A stretch of 37,264 bases of DNA from an uncultured Rhizobiaceae group bacterium. Its GTDB lineage: Bacteria; Pseudomonadota; Alphaproteobacteria; Rhizobiales; Rhizobiaceae. How positions within the stretch are numbered: the first letter of the stretch is position 1; each line of letters opens with the position of its first letter. The stretch covers positions 1 through 37,264 of the forward strand of contig CAJQPW010000431.1 of assembly GCA_905480295.1 (NCBI GenBank), given 5' to 3'. The notes under the pieces were generated by a model. It made no database searches. It was not told the origin of the DNA and worked only from the letters and a program-made list of their open reading frames with translations. The translations under genes were made by a program, and so were the position numbers. Positions 1 to 8,610 of the stretch are shown in pieces.

Positions 1-1
1 G

Positions 2-1840
2 GAGCAGGGCAAGCGCATTGACTGGATGAAGCCCTATACCAAGGCTGGAAACTGGACCTATGACTATCCCGACGTCTCTATCAAATGGTTTGAAGATGGC
101 ACGCTGAACGTATCGGCCAACTGCATCGACCGCCATTTGCCAACCCGTGGTGATCAGGTCGCGATTATCTGGGAAGGCGATGACCCCTCCGAAGACATGA
201 AGATCACCTATCGCGAACTGCACCAGCATGTCTGCCGCCTGTCCAACGCCATGAAGGCGCAAGGGGTGAAAAAGGGAGACCGGGTTACGCTTTATATGCC
301 GATGGTGCCTGAAGCCGCCTATGCGATGCTCGCCTGCACCCGTATTGGCGCGGTTCATTCCATCGTCTTTGGCGGATTTTCCCCGGACGCACTGGCCGGT
401 CGCATTGTTGATTGCGATTCCAGCTTTGTGATCACCGCTGATGAAGGACTTCGGGGTGGCAAGCCCATTCCCCTGAAAGCCAATGTCGACAGTGCTGTAG
501 AAATTGCGGCCGGTCAGGGCATTGAGGTCAAGACCGTGCTTGTTGTCGAACGCACCAAAGGGGCCATCGACTGGCAGCCGGGTCGCGACGTCTGGTATCA
601 CGAGGCCGTCGCAGATGTGTCCGATGATTGCCCACCGGAAGAAATGAACGCGGAAGACCCGCTGTTCATACTTTATACGTCCGGTTCGACCGGCACACCA
701 AAGGGTGTTCTGCATACAACCGGCGGCTATCTGGTGTGGGCGTCCTATACCCATCGCAACGTTTTCGATTATCACGATGGTGATATCTACTGGTGCACCG
801 CCGATGTCGGTTGGGTGACCGGCCATTCCTATATTGTCTATGGACCGCTGGCCAATGGCGCCACGACGCTGATGTTTGAAGGGGTGCCATCCTATCCCGA
901 CAATTCACGCTTCTGGCAGGTTTGCGACAAGCATCAGGTCAATATTTTCTACACCGCGCCAACCGCCATTCGCGCGTTGATGCAAACCGGTGAAGATCTG
1001 GTCAAAAAGACATCCCGCTCCAGCCTACGTCTGCTTGGTTCCGTGGGCGAACCAATCAATCCTGAAGCCTGGGAATGGTATTATAATGTGGTTGGTGAAG
1101 GCCGCTGCCCGATCGTGGACACGTGGTGGCAGACCGAGACCGGTGGCATCATGATTTCACCGCTCCCCGGAGCCATCGATTTGAAACCGGGATCAGCAAC
1201 ACGACCACTACCGGGCATTCAACCCCTGTTGGTCGACAATGACGGCAATCCGCTTGATGGTGCTGTTGAAGGCAATCTGTGCATCACCCATTCGTGGCCC
1301 GGCCAGATGCGCACCGTTTATGGTGATCACGAGCGCTTTGTTCAAACATATTTTTCAACGTATAAAGGCCGCTATTTTACCGGTGACGGCTGTCGCCGCG
1401 ATGAGGATGGATATTATTGGATCACTGGCCGCGTGGACGATGTCATCAATATTTCGGGCCATCGCATGGGTACTGCAGAAGTTGAGTCTGCTCTTGTGGC
1501 CCATGAAACAGTGTCGGAAGCCGCTGTTGTTGGCTACCCGCATGATATCAAGGGGCAGGGCATCTACTGCTACGTCACCTTGATGGCCGGCGTGGAAGGC
1601 AATGATGAATTGCGCAAGGTTCTGGTCGGTCAGGTCCGCCGTGAAATCGGCCCGGTTGCCTCCCCAGACAAAATTCAGTTTGCGCCGGGGTTGCCGAAAA
1701 CCCGATCAGGCAAAATCATGCGGCGTATTTTGCGAAAAATTGCGGAAGATGACTTCAGCTCACTGGGAGACACATCCACCCTCGCCGAGCCCGCAGTTGT
1801 CGACGACTTAATCGCCAATCGACAAAATCGGCAGAGCTAG
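2..1840 (+). CDS. acs: Acetyl-CoA synthetase (5' end outside window)
   Basis: This AMP-forming acetate-CoA ligase activates acetate to acetyl-adenylate and then to acetyl-CoA in the cytoplasm. The reading frame is already open at base 2 (residues EQGKRIDW before the first ATG at 26), so the true start lies upstream; about 612 codons are present against roughly 650 for the family. Seen: the adenylate-forming signature [11 protein letters not shown] near 674-706, TWWQTETGG near 1121-1147, and the C-terminal GLPKTRSGK, whose last lysine (codon 1712-1714) corresponds to the lysine that is reversibly acetylated in characterised Acs enzymes. It ends with TAG, and no obvious terminator follows before the next gene. 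The identification is secure; only the N-terminus is missing. Confidence 0.97.
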   Translation, partial: EQGKRIDWMKPYTKAGNWTYDYPDVSIKWFEDGTLNVSANCIDRHLPTRGDQVAIIWEGDDPSEDMKITYRELHQHVCRLSNAMKAQGVKKGDRVTLYMPMVPEAAYAMLACTRIGAVHSIVFGGFSPDALAGRIVDCDSSFVITADEGLRGGKPIPLKANVDSAVEIAAGQGIEVKTVLVVERTKGAIDWQPGRDVWYHEAVADVSDDCPPEEMNAEDPLFILYTSGSTGTPKGVLHTTGGYLVWASYTHRNVFDYHDGDIYWCTADVGWVTGHSYIVYGPLANGATTLMFEGVPSYPDNSRFWQVCDKHQVNIFYTAPTAIRALMQTGEDLVKKTSRSSLRLLGSVGEPINPEAWEWYYNVVGEGRCPIVDTWWQTETGGIMISPLPGAIDLKPGSATRPLPGIQPLLVDNDGNPLDGAVEGNLCITHSWPGQMRTVYGDHERFVQTYFSTYKGRYFTGDGCRRDEDGYYWITGRVDDVINISGHRMGTAEVESALVAHETVSEAAVVGYPHDIKGQGIYCYVTLMAGVEGNDELRKVLVGQVRREIGPVASPDKIQFAPGLPKTRSGKIMRRILRKIAEDDFSSLGDTSTLAEPAVVDDLIANRQNRQS

Positions 1841-2028
1841 CACAACGCCTGCATCGGCCTCCTTTCCGTACCTGGTTCCCGGTTTGCGAACAATTTCCAT
1901 CGGGCCCTTTGATAGACCGGGTGATTTACATCTGGTCGTCAAAGGTTTGCCAGTGTAAGTGCTCGGCATGACATCAACAGCGCAGGCCAAGTTCTTTGAA
2001 CTTCGGTTGCCATGGACTCAAACTCAAA

Positions 2029-2814
2029 ATGCATCACGAAGCGAGTCAGTTTTGGAACCGGGCCGGTCTGTGGTGCCTCGCATCGATCCTGACCGGTTGC
2101 GTGTTATTACTGTTGTTTCGTTGGTTTCCGCAAATTGATTTCGCAGCCAGCAACCTGTTCTTTTCGCAGGTTGATTGTCCCCAACCCGCCGAAGGAAAAC
2201 GTTGCGGAGACTTTCTGTGGGCATCCGATTCATTCTGGAATTTCATGCGTGAAACGGGGTTTCACTTACCCCGTTTAATGATGGCAGGTGTCGTCATCTA
2301 TTCGTGTTGGATGCTGATGTTCAACAAAGATAAAAGCGAGGCCGAACTGAAAGTATTATCCGTCACCATCCTGTCGGCATTGCTGGGGCCACTGCTGATC
2401 GTCAATCTGGTGTTGAAAGAGTTCTGGGGGCGGCCGCGGCCGGATGACACCCAGTTCTTTGGTGGTGAATTTCCCTATGTTCCACCGGGCGATATCAGTA
2501 GCTTTTGTGAAAGCAATTGTTCGTTTGTATCCGGTGAAGCCTCTGCCGCCTTCTGGATCCTCGTTCTGGCCCTGTTGCTGCATCAGCGGCACCGGGCGGG
2601 CTTCCTTGTGGTGGCATCGGTGGTGGCCGTTGGAATTTCCCTATTAAGGGTGGGGTTTGGCCGCCATTTTATATCTGATGTCGTGATCGCGGCAGTAATC
2701 GTCATTGCCTGCATCACCTTTTCCGCCTGGCTGGTTCAGACAGCTTGGGCTTCACGACGGATTGCGGCTTTCACGCAATTTTCCAATGACCGGGCATTTG
2801 GCACCAGACGGTAA
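2029..2814 (+). CDS. PAP2-family membrane phosphatase
   Basis: An integral membrane phosphatase of the PAP2 superfamily, probably acting on a lipid phosphate (lipid A, phosphatidylglycerol phosphate or undecaprenyl diphosphate) at the periplasmic face; the substrate cannot be told from sequence. Several hydrophobic segments are seen, the first at about residues 12-30. The three phosphatase motifs are KEFWGRPRP (near residue 131), SFVSGEAS (near 167) and RVGFGRHFISD (near 212). In the second motif the usual SGH histidine is a glutamate, while the arginine and histidine of motif 3 are kept. The ATG at 2029 is preferred over an in-frame TTG at 1996; neither has a clear ribosome site. It stands alone between acs and argG. 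Confidence 0.85.
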   Translation: MHHEASQFWNRAGLWCLASILTGCVLLLLFRWFPQIDFAASNLFFSQVDCPQPAEGKRCGDFLWASDSFWNFMRETGFHLPRLMMAGVVIYSCWMLMFNKDKSEAELKVLSVTILSALLGPLLIVNLVLKEFWGRPRPDDTQFFGGEFPYVPPGDISSFCESNCSFVSGEASAAFWILVLALLLHQRHRAGFLVVASVVAVGISLLRVGFGRHFISDVVIAAVIVIACITFSAWLVQTAWASRRIAAFTQFSNDRAFGTRR

Positions 2815-2935
2815 AATTTTGAAGGCAATTTGCCGGATTCAAACTTGTACCCTTGCCGTTTGTGACTAAAGTGCGCCGCAGCACCGGGGCTGGATAAATA
2901 CCCGGTTGATCTTTCTAAAACGGACCTGAACTGTC

Positions 2936-4189
2936 ATGGCAAAAATTAAAAAGGGCGACGTGAACAAAGTTGTGCTCGCCTATTCCGGCGGCCTCGATAC
3001 ATCAATCATTTTGAAATGGTTGCAGACCGAGTATGGCGCTGAAGTAGTGACTTTCACAGCTGATCTTGGGCAGAGCGATATCGGCGGTGGTGCTGAGCTG
3101 GAAGAAGCCAAGCGCAAGGCGGAAAACCTGGGCATCAAGGAAATCTATATTGAAGATGTGCGCGAAGAATTCATCGCAGATTTTGTTTTTCCGATGTTCC
3201 GCGCAAACGCCGTCTATGAAGGCGTCTATCTGCTCGGCACCTCGATTGCGCGTCCGTTGATCTCAAAACGACTGGTGGAAATCGCCCGCGAAACCGGTGC
3301 TGACGCCATCGCTCACGGTGCCACAGGCAAAGGAAATGATCAGGTTCGCTTTGAACTCGCGGCCTATGCGCTTGATCCCGATATCAAAGTCATCGCACCC
3401 TGGCGTGAATGGGAATTCAGTTCCCGTACCGATCTGATAAATTTTGCTGAAACCCACCAGATCTTTGTTTCCAAGGACAAGCAGGGCGAAGCACCATTTT
3501 CCGTCGACGCAAATCTTCTGCATTCCTCGTCGGAAGGTAAGGTGCTGGAAGATCCAGCCGTCGAAGCGCCCAATTATGTCTATATGCGCACCATTGATCC
3601 CCAGCAGGCGCCAGATCAGGCAACGGACATAACCATCGGTTTTGAACGCGGTGATGCTGTATCAATCAACGGCAAGCGGATGTCGGCAGCGGAATTGTTC
3701 ACCCAGCTCAACACGCTGGGCCATGACAATGGCATTGGACGGCTGGACCTGGTTGAAAACCGGTTCGTCGGCATGAAATCGCGCGGAATTTACGAAACTC
3801 CCGGTGGAACCATATTGCTCACAGCGCATCGGGCGATTGAATCCATCACGCTTGACCGGGGTGCCGCCCATCTTAAAGACGAGTTGATGCCGCGTTACGC
3901 TGAGCTGATTTACAACGGGTTTTGGTTCTCTCCGGAGCGGGACATGCTGCAGGCCGCGATTGATAATTCGCAGCAACACGTCGAAGGCGAGGTGAACCTG
4001 AAACTCTATAAAGGCAATGTGATTGTCACCGGCCGGTCCAGTCCTGCATCTCTTTATTCAGAAGAACTTGTCACTTTTGAAGATGATGCAGGCGCCTATG
4101 ACCAGGAAGATGCCCACGGGTTTATCCAGTTGAATGCCCTGCGCCTGCGTACATTAGCTGCGCGGAAGCGCAACTTAACCGGCAACTGA
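2936..4189 (+). CDS. argG: Argininosuccinate synthase
   Basis: Joins citrulline and aspartate with ATP to give argininosuccinate, the penultimate step of arginine biosynthesis, in the cytoplasm. The 417-residue protein has the N-terminal PP-loop [11 protein letters not shown] (about residues 13-23), TADLGQ just after it, and the conserved [14 protein letters not shown] stretch near residue 123. Length is normal for the family. The ATG at 2936 is the only reasonable start; the ribosome site upstream is weak. It is transcribed alone, about 120 bases after the PAP2 gene, and converges on the next gene with a 7-base gap. Confidence 0.98.
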   Translation: MAKIKKGDVNKVVLAYSGGLDTSIILKWLQTEYGAEVVTFTADLGQSDIGGGAELEEAKRKAENLGIKEIYIEDVREEFIADFVFPMFRANAVYEGVYLLGTSIARPLISKRLVEIARETGADAIAHGATGKGNDQVRFELAAYALDPDIKVIAPWREWEFSSRTDLINFAETHQIFVSKDKQGEAPFSVDANLLHSSSEGKVLEDPAVEAPNYVYMRTIDPQQAPDQATDITIGFERGDAVSINGKRMSAAELFTQLNTLGHDNGIGRLDLVENRFVGMKSRGIYETPGGTILLTAHRAIESITLDRGAAHLKDELMPRYAELIYNGFWFSPERDMLQAAIDNSQQHVEGEVNLKLYKGNVIVTGRSSPASLYSEELVTFEDDAGAYDQEDAHGFIQLNALRLRTLAARKRNLTGN

Positions 4190-4196
4190 TTCACCC

Positions 4197-4667
4197 TTAC
4201 TGATCGGCGGTGATCTCGCCGTCTCGTGCCGGGCCGAGCCAGCGGCCTGCGCGGTACCCCGCCAGAATCCAGTGGACCAGTCCACCGAAAAAACCGGCGG
4301 CCAGTGCTGCAATCCAGATCTGCTCTTCCCGATAGGGGAGATCGAATGCGTATGGCGTGAGCACCATATAGACCAGCGCCAGTCCACCCCCTGCGATGAG
4401 GTTGAACAGCAAGGACGATGCCCGCACGAATTCAGCAATCAGCACCAGAAAAAAGAAAACAGCAAACAGGGAATGGGCAATTTCGAACCATACTCCGATT
4501 GTGAAACCGAAGGCTCCAACAGCAACGGCAGGATCATTTTCCAACCAAGTTGGATCCGATCCGAGAAACAGCACGAAGGTGATGAATAGGGCCGCCGCCA
4601 GGGTCGACAGGCAAAACGACAGGGAAAGGGCGATGATCCGTATCAACGCAAGGATAAAACGGGTCAC
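4197..4667 (-). CDS. Conserved membrane protein of unknown function
   Basis: A 156-residue protein with about four hydrophobic helices: near residues 5-35, 47-75, 78-108 and 118-138. The tail is short and polar. No catalytic motif is visible and I do not recognise a named family. It starts two bases after the stop of rlmN on the same strand, so the two are almost certainly co-transcribed and perhaps translationally coupled. That link says nothing firm about function. It converges on argG. Confidence 0.8.
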   Translation of the reverse strand: MTRFILALIRIIALSLSFCLSTLAAALFITFVLFLGSDPTWLENDPAVAVGAFGFTIGVWFEIAHSLFAVFFFLVLIAEFVRASSLLFNLIAGGGLALVYMVLTPYAFDLPYREEQIWIAALAAGFFGGLVHWILAGYRAGRWLGPARDGEITADQ

Positions 4668-4669
4668 TG

Positions 4670-5914
4670 CTATTCTCCGTGACCCGACACCATTGCATGC
4701 ATGGCGTTGAGCGCTTCGCGCTCCTTGATCCGCAACCGTTCAGATTCTGACTTCAACTGTCCGCAGGCGGCCAGAATATCTCGTCCTCTGGGTGTTCGGA
4801 TTGGTGACGCATAGCCGTTGGCATTCACAAAATCGGAAAACTTCTCGATCTGGTCCCAGTCAGAACACTGATAGTTTGATCCGGGCCAGGGATTGAAAGG
4901 AATCAGATTAATTTTTGCAGGAATCCCTTTCAAAAGCCGAACCAGTTCTTTGGCATCGTTGAGAGAATCATTGACACCTTTCAACATGACATATTCGAAC
5001 GTGATGCGTCGGGCGTTCGACACGCCCGGATAGTTGCGACAGGCATCGAGCAGTTTTTCAATATTGTACTTTTTGTTGATCGGGACGATCTCGTCTCGCA
5101 ATTCATCGTTGGTCGCATGAAGTGATATCGCCAACATGCATCCGATTTCGGAACCCGTGCGTTCAATGCCAGGCACCACGCCCGACGTCGACAACGTGAT
5201 CCGGCGCTTTGACAGCGAAAGCCCCTCATTGTCAGAAGCGATCAACAGGGCCTTTTTGACATGTTCAAAATTGTACAGGGGTTCGCCCATGCCCATCATC
5301 ACGATATTGGTCACTTTACGGTCACCGTCGGGGACAAACCCCTGACCTTCAGCGTCCTTGTTGGGGAAATCGCCCAGACGGTCACGGGCAACAATCAACT
5401 GCATGAGAATTTCTTCAGCCGTCAGGTTGCGCACCAGTTTTTGTGTTCCCGTATGGCAAAATGTGCAGGTCAACGTGCAACCAACCTGGGACGAGATGCA
5501 CAAGGTTCCCCGGTCAGATTCGGGAATATACACCGTCTCAACTTCAACCGGCTTTCCCGCGCCACGTGGAGGAAACCGGAACAGCCACTTGCGCGTTCCA
5601 TCTTCTGAAATTTGCTCTTCAACCAGTTCAGGCCGCGCAAGGGTGAAATTTTCAGCAAGCAGGCTGCGCAGGGGTTTGGCAATGTTGGACATCGCCGAAA
5701 AATCCTGATGGCCATACCAATAGATCCACTGCCAAAGCTGGGATGCCCGCATTCGAGCCTGTTTGGGCGGAATGCCGGCTTCAACAAGGACATCGGCCAG
5801 TTCTGCACGATCAAGACCGATCAAGCAGACCTTATCCCCCTTGGAAGAGGCGACGGACTTCGCGGCAATATCGGCGCGCGTTTGGTCGTTGGTCAAATCA
5901 ATGGATAAAGGCAT
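4670..5914 (-). CDS. rlmN: Dual-specificity rRNA/tRNA adenine-C2 methyltransferase RlmN
   Basis: A radical SAM enzyme that methylates C2 of A2503 in 23S rRNA and of A37 in certain tRNAs, affecting translation fidelity at the peptidyl transferase centre. Seen: the radical SAM cluster motif in [12 protein letters not shown] (about residues 145-156), the downstream MGMGEPLYN motif, the SLHATND motif, and the C-terminal CGQL segment that supplies the cysteine for the methylated intermediate. The 414-residue length is at the upper end of the family, with a longer N-terminus as in other alphaproteobacteria. It lies 66 bases downstream of ialB and directly upstream of a small membrane protein gene, forming a probable minus-strand run. 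Confidence 0.97.
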   Translation of the reverse strand: MPLSIDLTNDQTRADIAAKSVASSKGDKVCLIGLDRAELADVLVEAGIPPKQARMRASQLWQWIYWYGHQDFSAMSNIAKPLRSLLAENFTLARPELVEEQISEDGTRKWLFRFPPRGAGKPVEVETVYIPESDRGTLCISSQVGCTLTCTFCHTGTQKLVRNLTAEEILMQLIVARDRLGDFPNKDAEGQGFVPDGDRKVTNIVMMGMGEPLYNFEHVKKALLIASDNEGLSLSKRRITLSTSGVVPGIERTGSEIGCMLAISLHATNDELRDEIVPINKKYNIEKLLDACRNYPGVSNARRITFEYVMLKGVNDSLNDAKELVRLLKGIPAKINLIPFNPWPGSNYQCSDWDQIEKFSDFVNANGYASPIRTPRGRDILAACGQLKSESERLRIKEREALNAMHAMVSGHGE

Positions 5915-5980
5915 ATCAGCAGGTCCACACAGGAATGTGCGCCCTATATGGCCCTAGCCGGGCCTTGCTGCAAGCATGGC

Positions 5981-6496
5981 TTATTTACAGTTGGAAACTT
6001 CTTTCAGAGCCGCCGTAACCCCTGACAGCGAATAGGTGTAGCTGGTCCGGGTTCCCCGGGTGGACTGGCCCGACACTTTCATCGAACGGCCGCTGCGCAT
6101 CGCTGCAACCAGAACAGGTTCCTGCGAAATGTCGGTCATCCAGGCGTTGTTGCCCTGGGCAAACATTTTAAAGGATTTGCCATCGACGGTCACCGTCACA
6201 TCAACATCCGTCTTCAACGGGTAGCCGACTTCAACCTGCGGTTCGAATTTTGCTGATCCATCCGGTTTTTGGCTCACCAGAAAGAACACATCACCATGGT
6301 CCCGGTCATTGGGACTTTTGGCGGTGGGAATCGACAAAATATAACAGATCTTCCCGGCGCGGGAGTCGTCATATGTATACGCACCCCAGGCCTTATGCTG
6401 TTTGATGGCTTTCGGCGTCTGCGCCATCGCCCCGGACAGGGGAACCATCAGTGCAGCTGTACAAATTACAAGGGTTTTTATCGATGTTTTTAGCAT
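5981..6496 (-). CDS. Invasion-associated locus B (IalB) family exported protein
   Basis: A 171-residue protein of the IalB family, named after a Bartonella invasion locus but widespread in non-pathogenic alphaproteobacteria; its biochemical role is unknown. The chosen start (ATG at 6496, with a GGAAA stretch a few bases upstream) gives a clean Sec signal peptide ending at GAMAQ, cleavage expected after about residue 25. An in-frame start 36 bases upstream would add residues that do not look like part of a signal peptide. The mature protein is mostly beta-type with two conserved-looking cysteines, one in KICYILS and one two residues from the C-terminus, suggesting a periplasmic disulfide. It precedes rlmN on the same strand. 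Confidence 0.85.
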   Translation of the reverse strand: MLKTSIKTLVICTAALMVPLSGAMAQTPKAIKQHKAWGAYTYDDSRAGKICYILSIPTAKSPNDRDHGDVFFLVSQKPDGSAKFEPQVEVGYPLKTDVDVTVTVDGKSFKMFAQGNNAWMTDISQEPVLVAAMRSGRSMKVSGQSTRGTRTSYTYSLSGVTAALKEVSNCK

Positions 6497-6610
6497 TGGT
6501 ATTTCCATTGAAATGTTGTGCACCGTACTCAAAGCACAATTGAACTACGATTCGATTATCTTAACCATGACCGTTCAGCGTTACAAAAGCTTAAACAGGC
6601 ATGGTAAATT

Positions 6611-6628
6611 TTGTTAAGATTTTAACAA
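6611..6628. repeat. Perfect inverted repeat upstream of ialB
   Basis: TTGTTAA and TTAACAA are separated by four bases, in the AT-rich region between the end of the TrmH gene and the ialB start. There is no T-run after the hairpin on either strand, so it is not a standard terminator. The half-sites are reminiscent of TTAA-type operators, but the spacing does not fit the CtrA consensus (TTAA-N7-TTAA). It could be a binding site for an unidentified regulator of ialB. Confidence 0.35.
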
Positions 6629-6682
6629 TCCCGGCCATTCCAGCCTTACCCGACTATATAATCAATCAGAAATTTGGCGCAA

Positions 6683-7315
6683 TTAGGAACGATCATCTTT
6701 CTTCGCTTCATATCGGCTGCCGACAACGCTGAGTCTGTTGCGTCCCTTCGTCGCATCTTGCCGCTTGCCACCTGAATATTTGGCCTGGCCGTGAACATGT
6801 TTTGGCAAATGCGGATGCGGGCCTTCAATGCCAGCAGGCGGTCCACCGGCTCGCACGGGTCGTTCATTAAACCGCCCCATCGACTGAACCCGGTCATACA
6901 TCACGATCGCACCGGCGGTTGCCACATTGAGACAGAACAGGGTGGGAATTTTGATGATGAAATCACAGCGCTCGGTCAGTTCGGGCGACAGGGACCCGTT
7001 TTCCGGGCCAAGCACGTAAGCCGCACTGGTTGGGTGGCGAAAACTGGGCAGATCAATTGCATCATCGGTCAGTTCAACTCCGACCAGCCGACATCCATCT
7101 GGCAGGTGAATCGCCTCAATGCTGCTGTAGTTGTACCAGGGCATGTGTTGCTGGCTGTTGGGTGTATCAGAATCAGGCGCTTCAACCCGTCGTCCCGGTG
7201 TAATTGTGAAGACAAAAGACGCACCAAAGCCGTAGGCGGTTCTCGCCAGATTGCCAAAATTCATTGGCTTGGAAATTCCTTCCGCACCAATACCGAAATA
7301 TCCTCGTGTTTTCAT
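6683..7315 (-). CDS. TrmH/SpoU-family RNA 2'-O-methyltransferase
   Basis: A SPOUT-fold methyltransferase that would methylate a ribose 2'-OH in tRNA or rRNA using S-adenosylmethionine. The three SpoU motifs are in order: NFGNLARTAYGFGA (about residues 19-32), YVLGPENGSLS (about 110), and the knot motif IKIPT...LNVATAGAIVMYDR (about 128-148). After residue 155 a basic, Gly/Pro/His-rich tail of about 55 residues extends beyond the minimal SPOUT core. The target nucleotide cannot be deduced. The gene diverges from the quinone oxidoreductase gene with about 100 bases between starts. Confidence 0.88.
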   Translation of the reverse strand: MKTRGYFGIGAEGISKPMNFGNLARTAYGFGASFVFTITPGRRVEAPDSDTPNSQQHMPWYNYSSIEAIHLPDGCRLVGVELTDDAIDLPSFRHPTSAAYVLGPENGSLSPELTERCDFIIKIPTLFCLNVATAGAIVMYDRVQSMGRFNERPVRAGGPPAGIEGPHPHLPKHVHGQAKYSGGKRQDATKGRNRLSVVGSRYEAKKDDRS

Positions 7316-7419
7316 GATGCCCTTCTATACCGGGCGCGCTAATGTGAGCAACAATCTTCCTTTACCCATCGATTGCGCATAGGGTGCCGACCGACATCAA
7401 TCCGCATCGGCAAATCATT

Positions 7420-8394
7420 ATGAAAGCACTCCTGTCAAAACAGCCTGGTCCTCCCTCGACCCTCGTGATTGAGGACATTGACGATCCGGTGGCCAAAAGC
7501 GGGGAAGTGCTGGTTCGGGTAAACATTGCTGCACTGAACTTTTTTGACTGCCTGATTATTGAAGACAAATATCAGTTCAAGCCACCGCGGCCGTTTTCCA
7601 TCGCAGCGGAAATGGCCGGTATCGTTGAGGCTGTCGGTGATGGCGTCGATCGGTTCAAACCCGGAGACCGTGTGTGTGGTTATGTTCAAGGGGGTACCGC
7701 ACGGGAAATGGTTGTCGCGCCGGAAATTGCCCTGTCGCACATTCCTGAAGGGGTGAGCGATGAACACGCTGCCTGCATCATGGTTACCTACGGCACGTCC
7801 TACCATGCCATAAAGGATCGCGGCGCGTTGCAACCCGGAGAAACACTGGCGGTTTTAGGCGCTTCTGGAGGTGTCGGGCAGGCAGCCGTCGAGCTTGGAA
7901 AAATCATGGGAGCCCGGGTGATTGCCTGCGCATCTTCTGACGAGAAACTGAGCTTTTGCCAAGAATGTGGTGCCGATGAAACGGTAAACTACACCACGGA
8001 AGATTTAAAAACGCGGCTAAAAGAACTGGCCGGTCCCAACGGCATTGACGTCATTTATGATCCGGTTGGCGGCGATTTTTCCGAAGCAGCCTTTCGTGCA
8101 ATTGGATGGGGAGGACGATTTCTCGTTGTCGGGTTTGCCTCTGGGCCGATCCCAAGGATTCCGCTGAACCTGCCTTTGTTGAAAGGGGCGGATCTGCGGG
8201 GTGTGTTCTGGGGCGCCTTTACCGCACGTGAACCAAAGAACAATCGCGAAAACATTGACGATTTGCTGGGTTGGTTGGCCGACGGTACGTTGAAGCCCCA
8301 CGTGGATTCTGTCTTCCCGCTGGAACAGGCCGCGGCGGCGCTCAACAAGATTGCCGCCCGTGATGTAAAAGGTAAGGTACTTTTGCAGCTCTAA
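7420..8394 (+). CDS. Zinc-independent NADPH:quinone oxidoreductase (MDR family)
   Basis: A 324-residue medium-chain dehydrogenase/reductase of the quinone oxidoreductase group, expected to reduce quinones or other electrophilic carbonyls with NADPH. Seen: an N-terminal GroES-like domain (residues 1-130) without the zinc-ligand cysteines of alcohol dehydrogenases, the AAEMAGIVEAVGDGVD segment, and the nucleotide-binding motif in LGASGGVGQAAVELG (near residue 145), followed by ACASSDEK. The ATG at 7420 begins MKALLSKQPG, the usual opening of the family; a GTG 36 bases upstream is in frame but adds unlike residues. Confidence 0.9.
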   Translation: MKALLSKQPGPPSTLVIEDIDDPVAKSGEVLVRVNIAALNFFDCLIIEDKYQFKPPRPFSIAAEMAGIVEAVGDGVDRFKPGDRVCGYVQGGTAREMVVAPEIALSHIPEGVSDEHAACIMVTYGTSYHAIKDRGALQPGETLAVLGASGGVGQAAVELGKIMGARVIACASSDEKLSFCQECGADETVNYTTEDLKTRLKELAGPNGIDVIYDPVGGDFSEAAFRAIGWGGRFLVVGFASGPIPRIPLNLPLLKGADLRGVFWGAFTAREPKNNRENIDDLLGWLADGTLKPHVDSVFPLEQAAAALNKIAARDVKGKVLLQL

Positions 8395-8610
8395 GTTCTG
8401 AAAGCGTCAATTCGCCGTTTTGGTGAGCGACAAAATTGCGGACTTTTTTCTGATATACCAACCATCCGTGATCATGTTGCGACATGCCTCTCGTGGACGC
8501 TTTGTATCACGAGCGCTCATTGTTTGAACTTGGCGAATACTCGCGAGTGTTTGCTTTCTTACATATGGTGGCGCTGGCGTTTTTTTTAATTTTCAAATAT
8601 CACTCGATCA
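8395..8610 (+). promoter_or_regulatory. Upstream region of the adenylate cyclase gene with two inverted repeats
   Basis: A 216-base gap that probably holds the promoter of the following gene. Two inverted repeats stand out: CTCGTG (8490-8495) with CACGAG (8508-8513), separated by 12 bases, and the 10-base palindrome ACTCGCGAGT (8539-8548). Either could be an operator. I see no convincing -35/-10 pair and no reading frame of note. The gene start at 8611 has no recognisable Shine-Dalgarno sequence. Confidence 0.3.

Noticed and set aside
4272..4710. Plus-strand frames of about 105 codons opposite the small membrane protein gene
   Set aside because: Their composition is unlike real proteins here, and the opposite strand has a clear multipass membrane protein two bases after rlmN.
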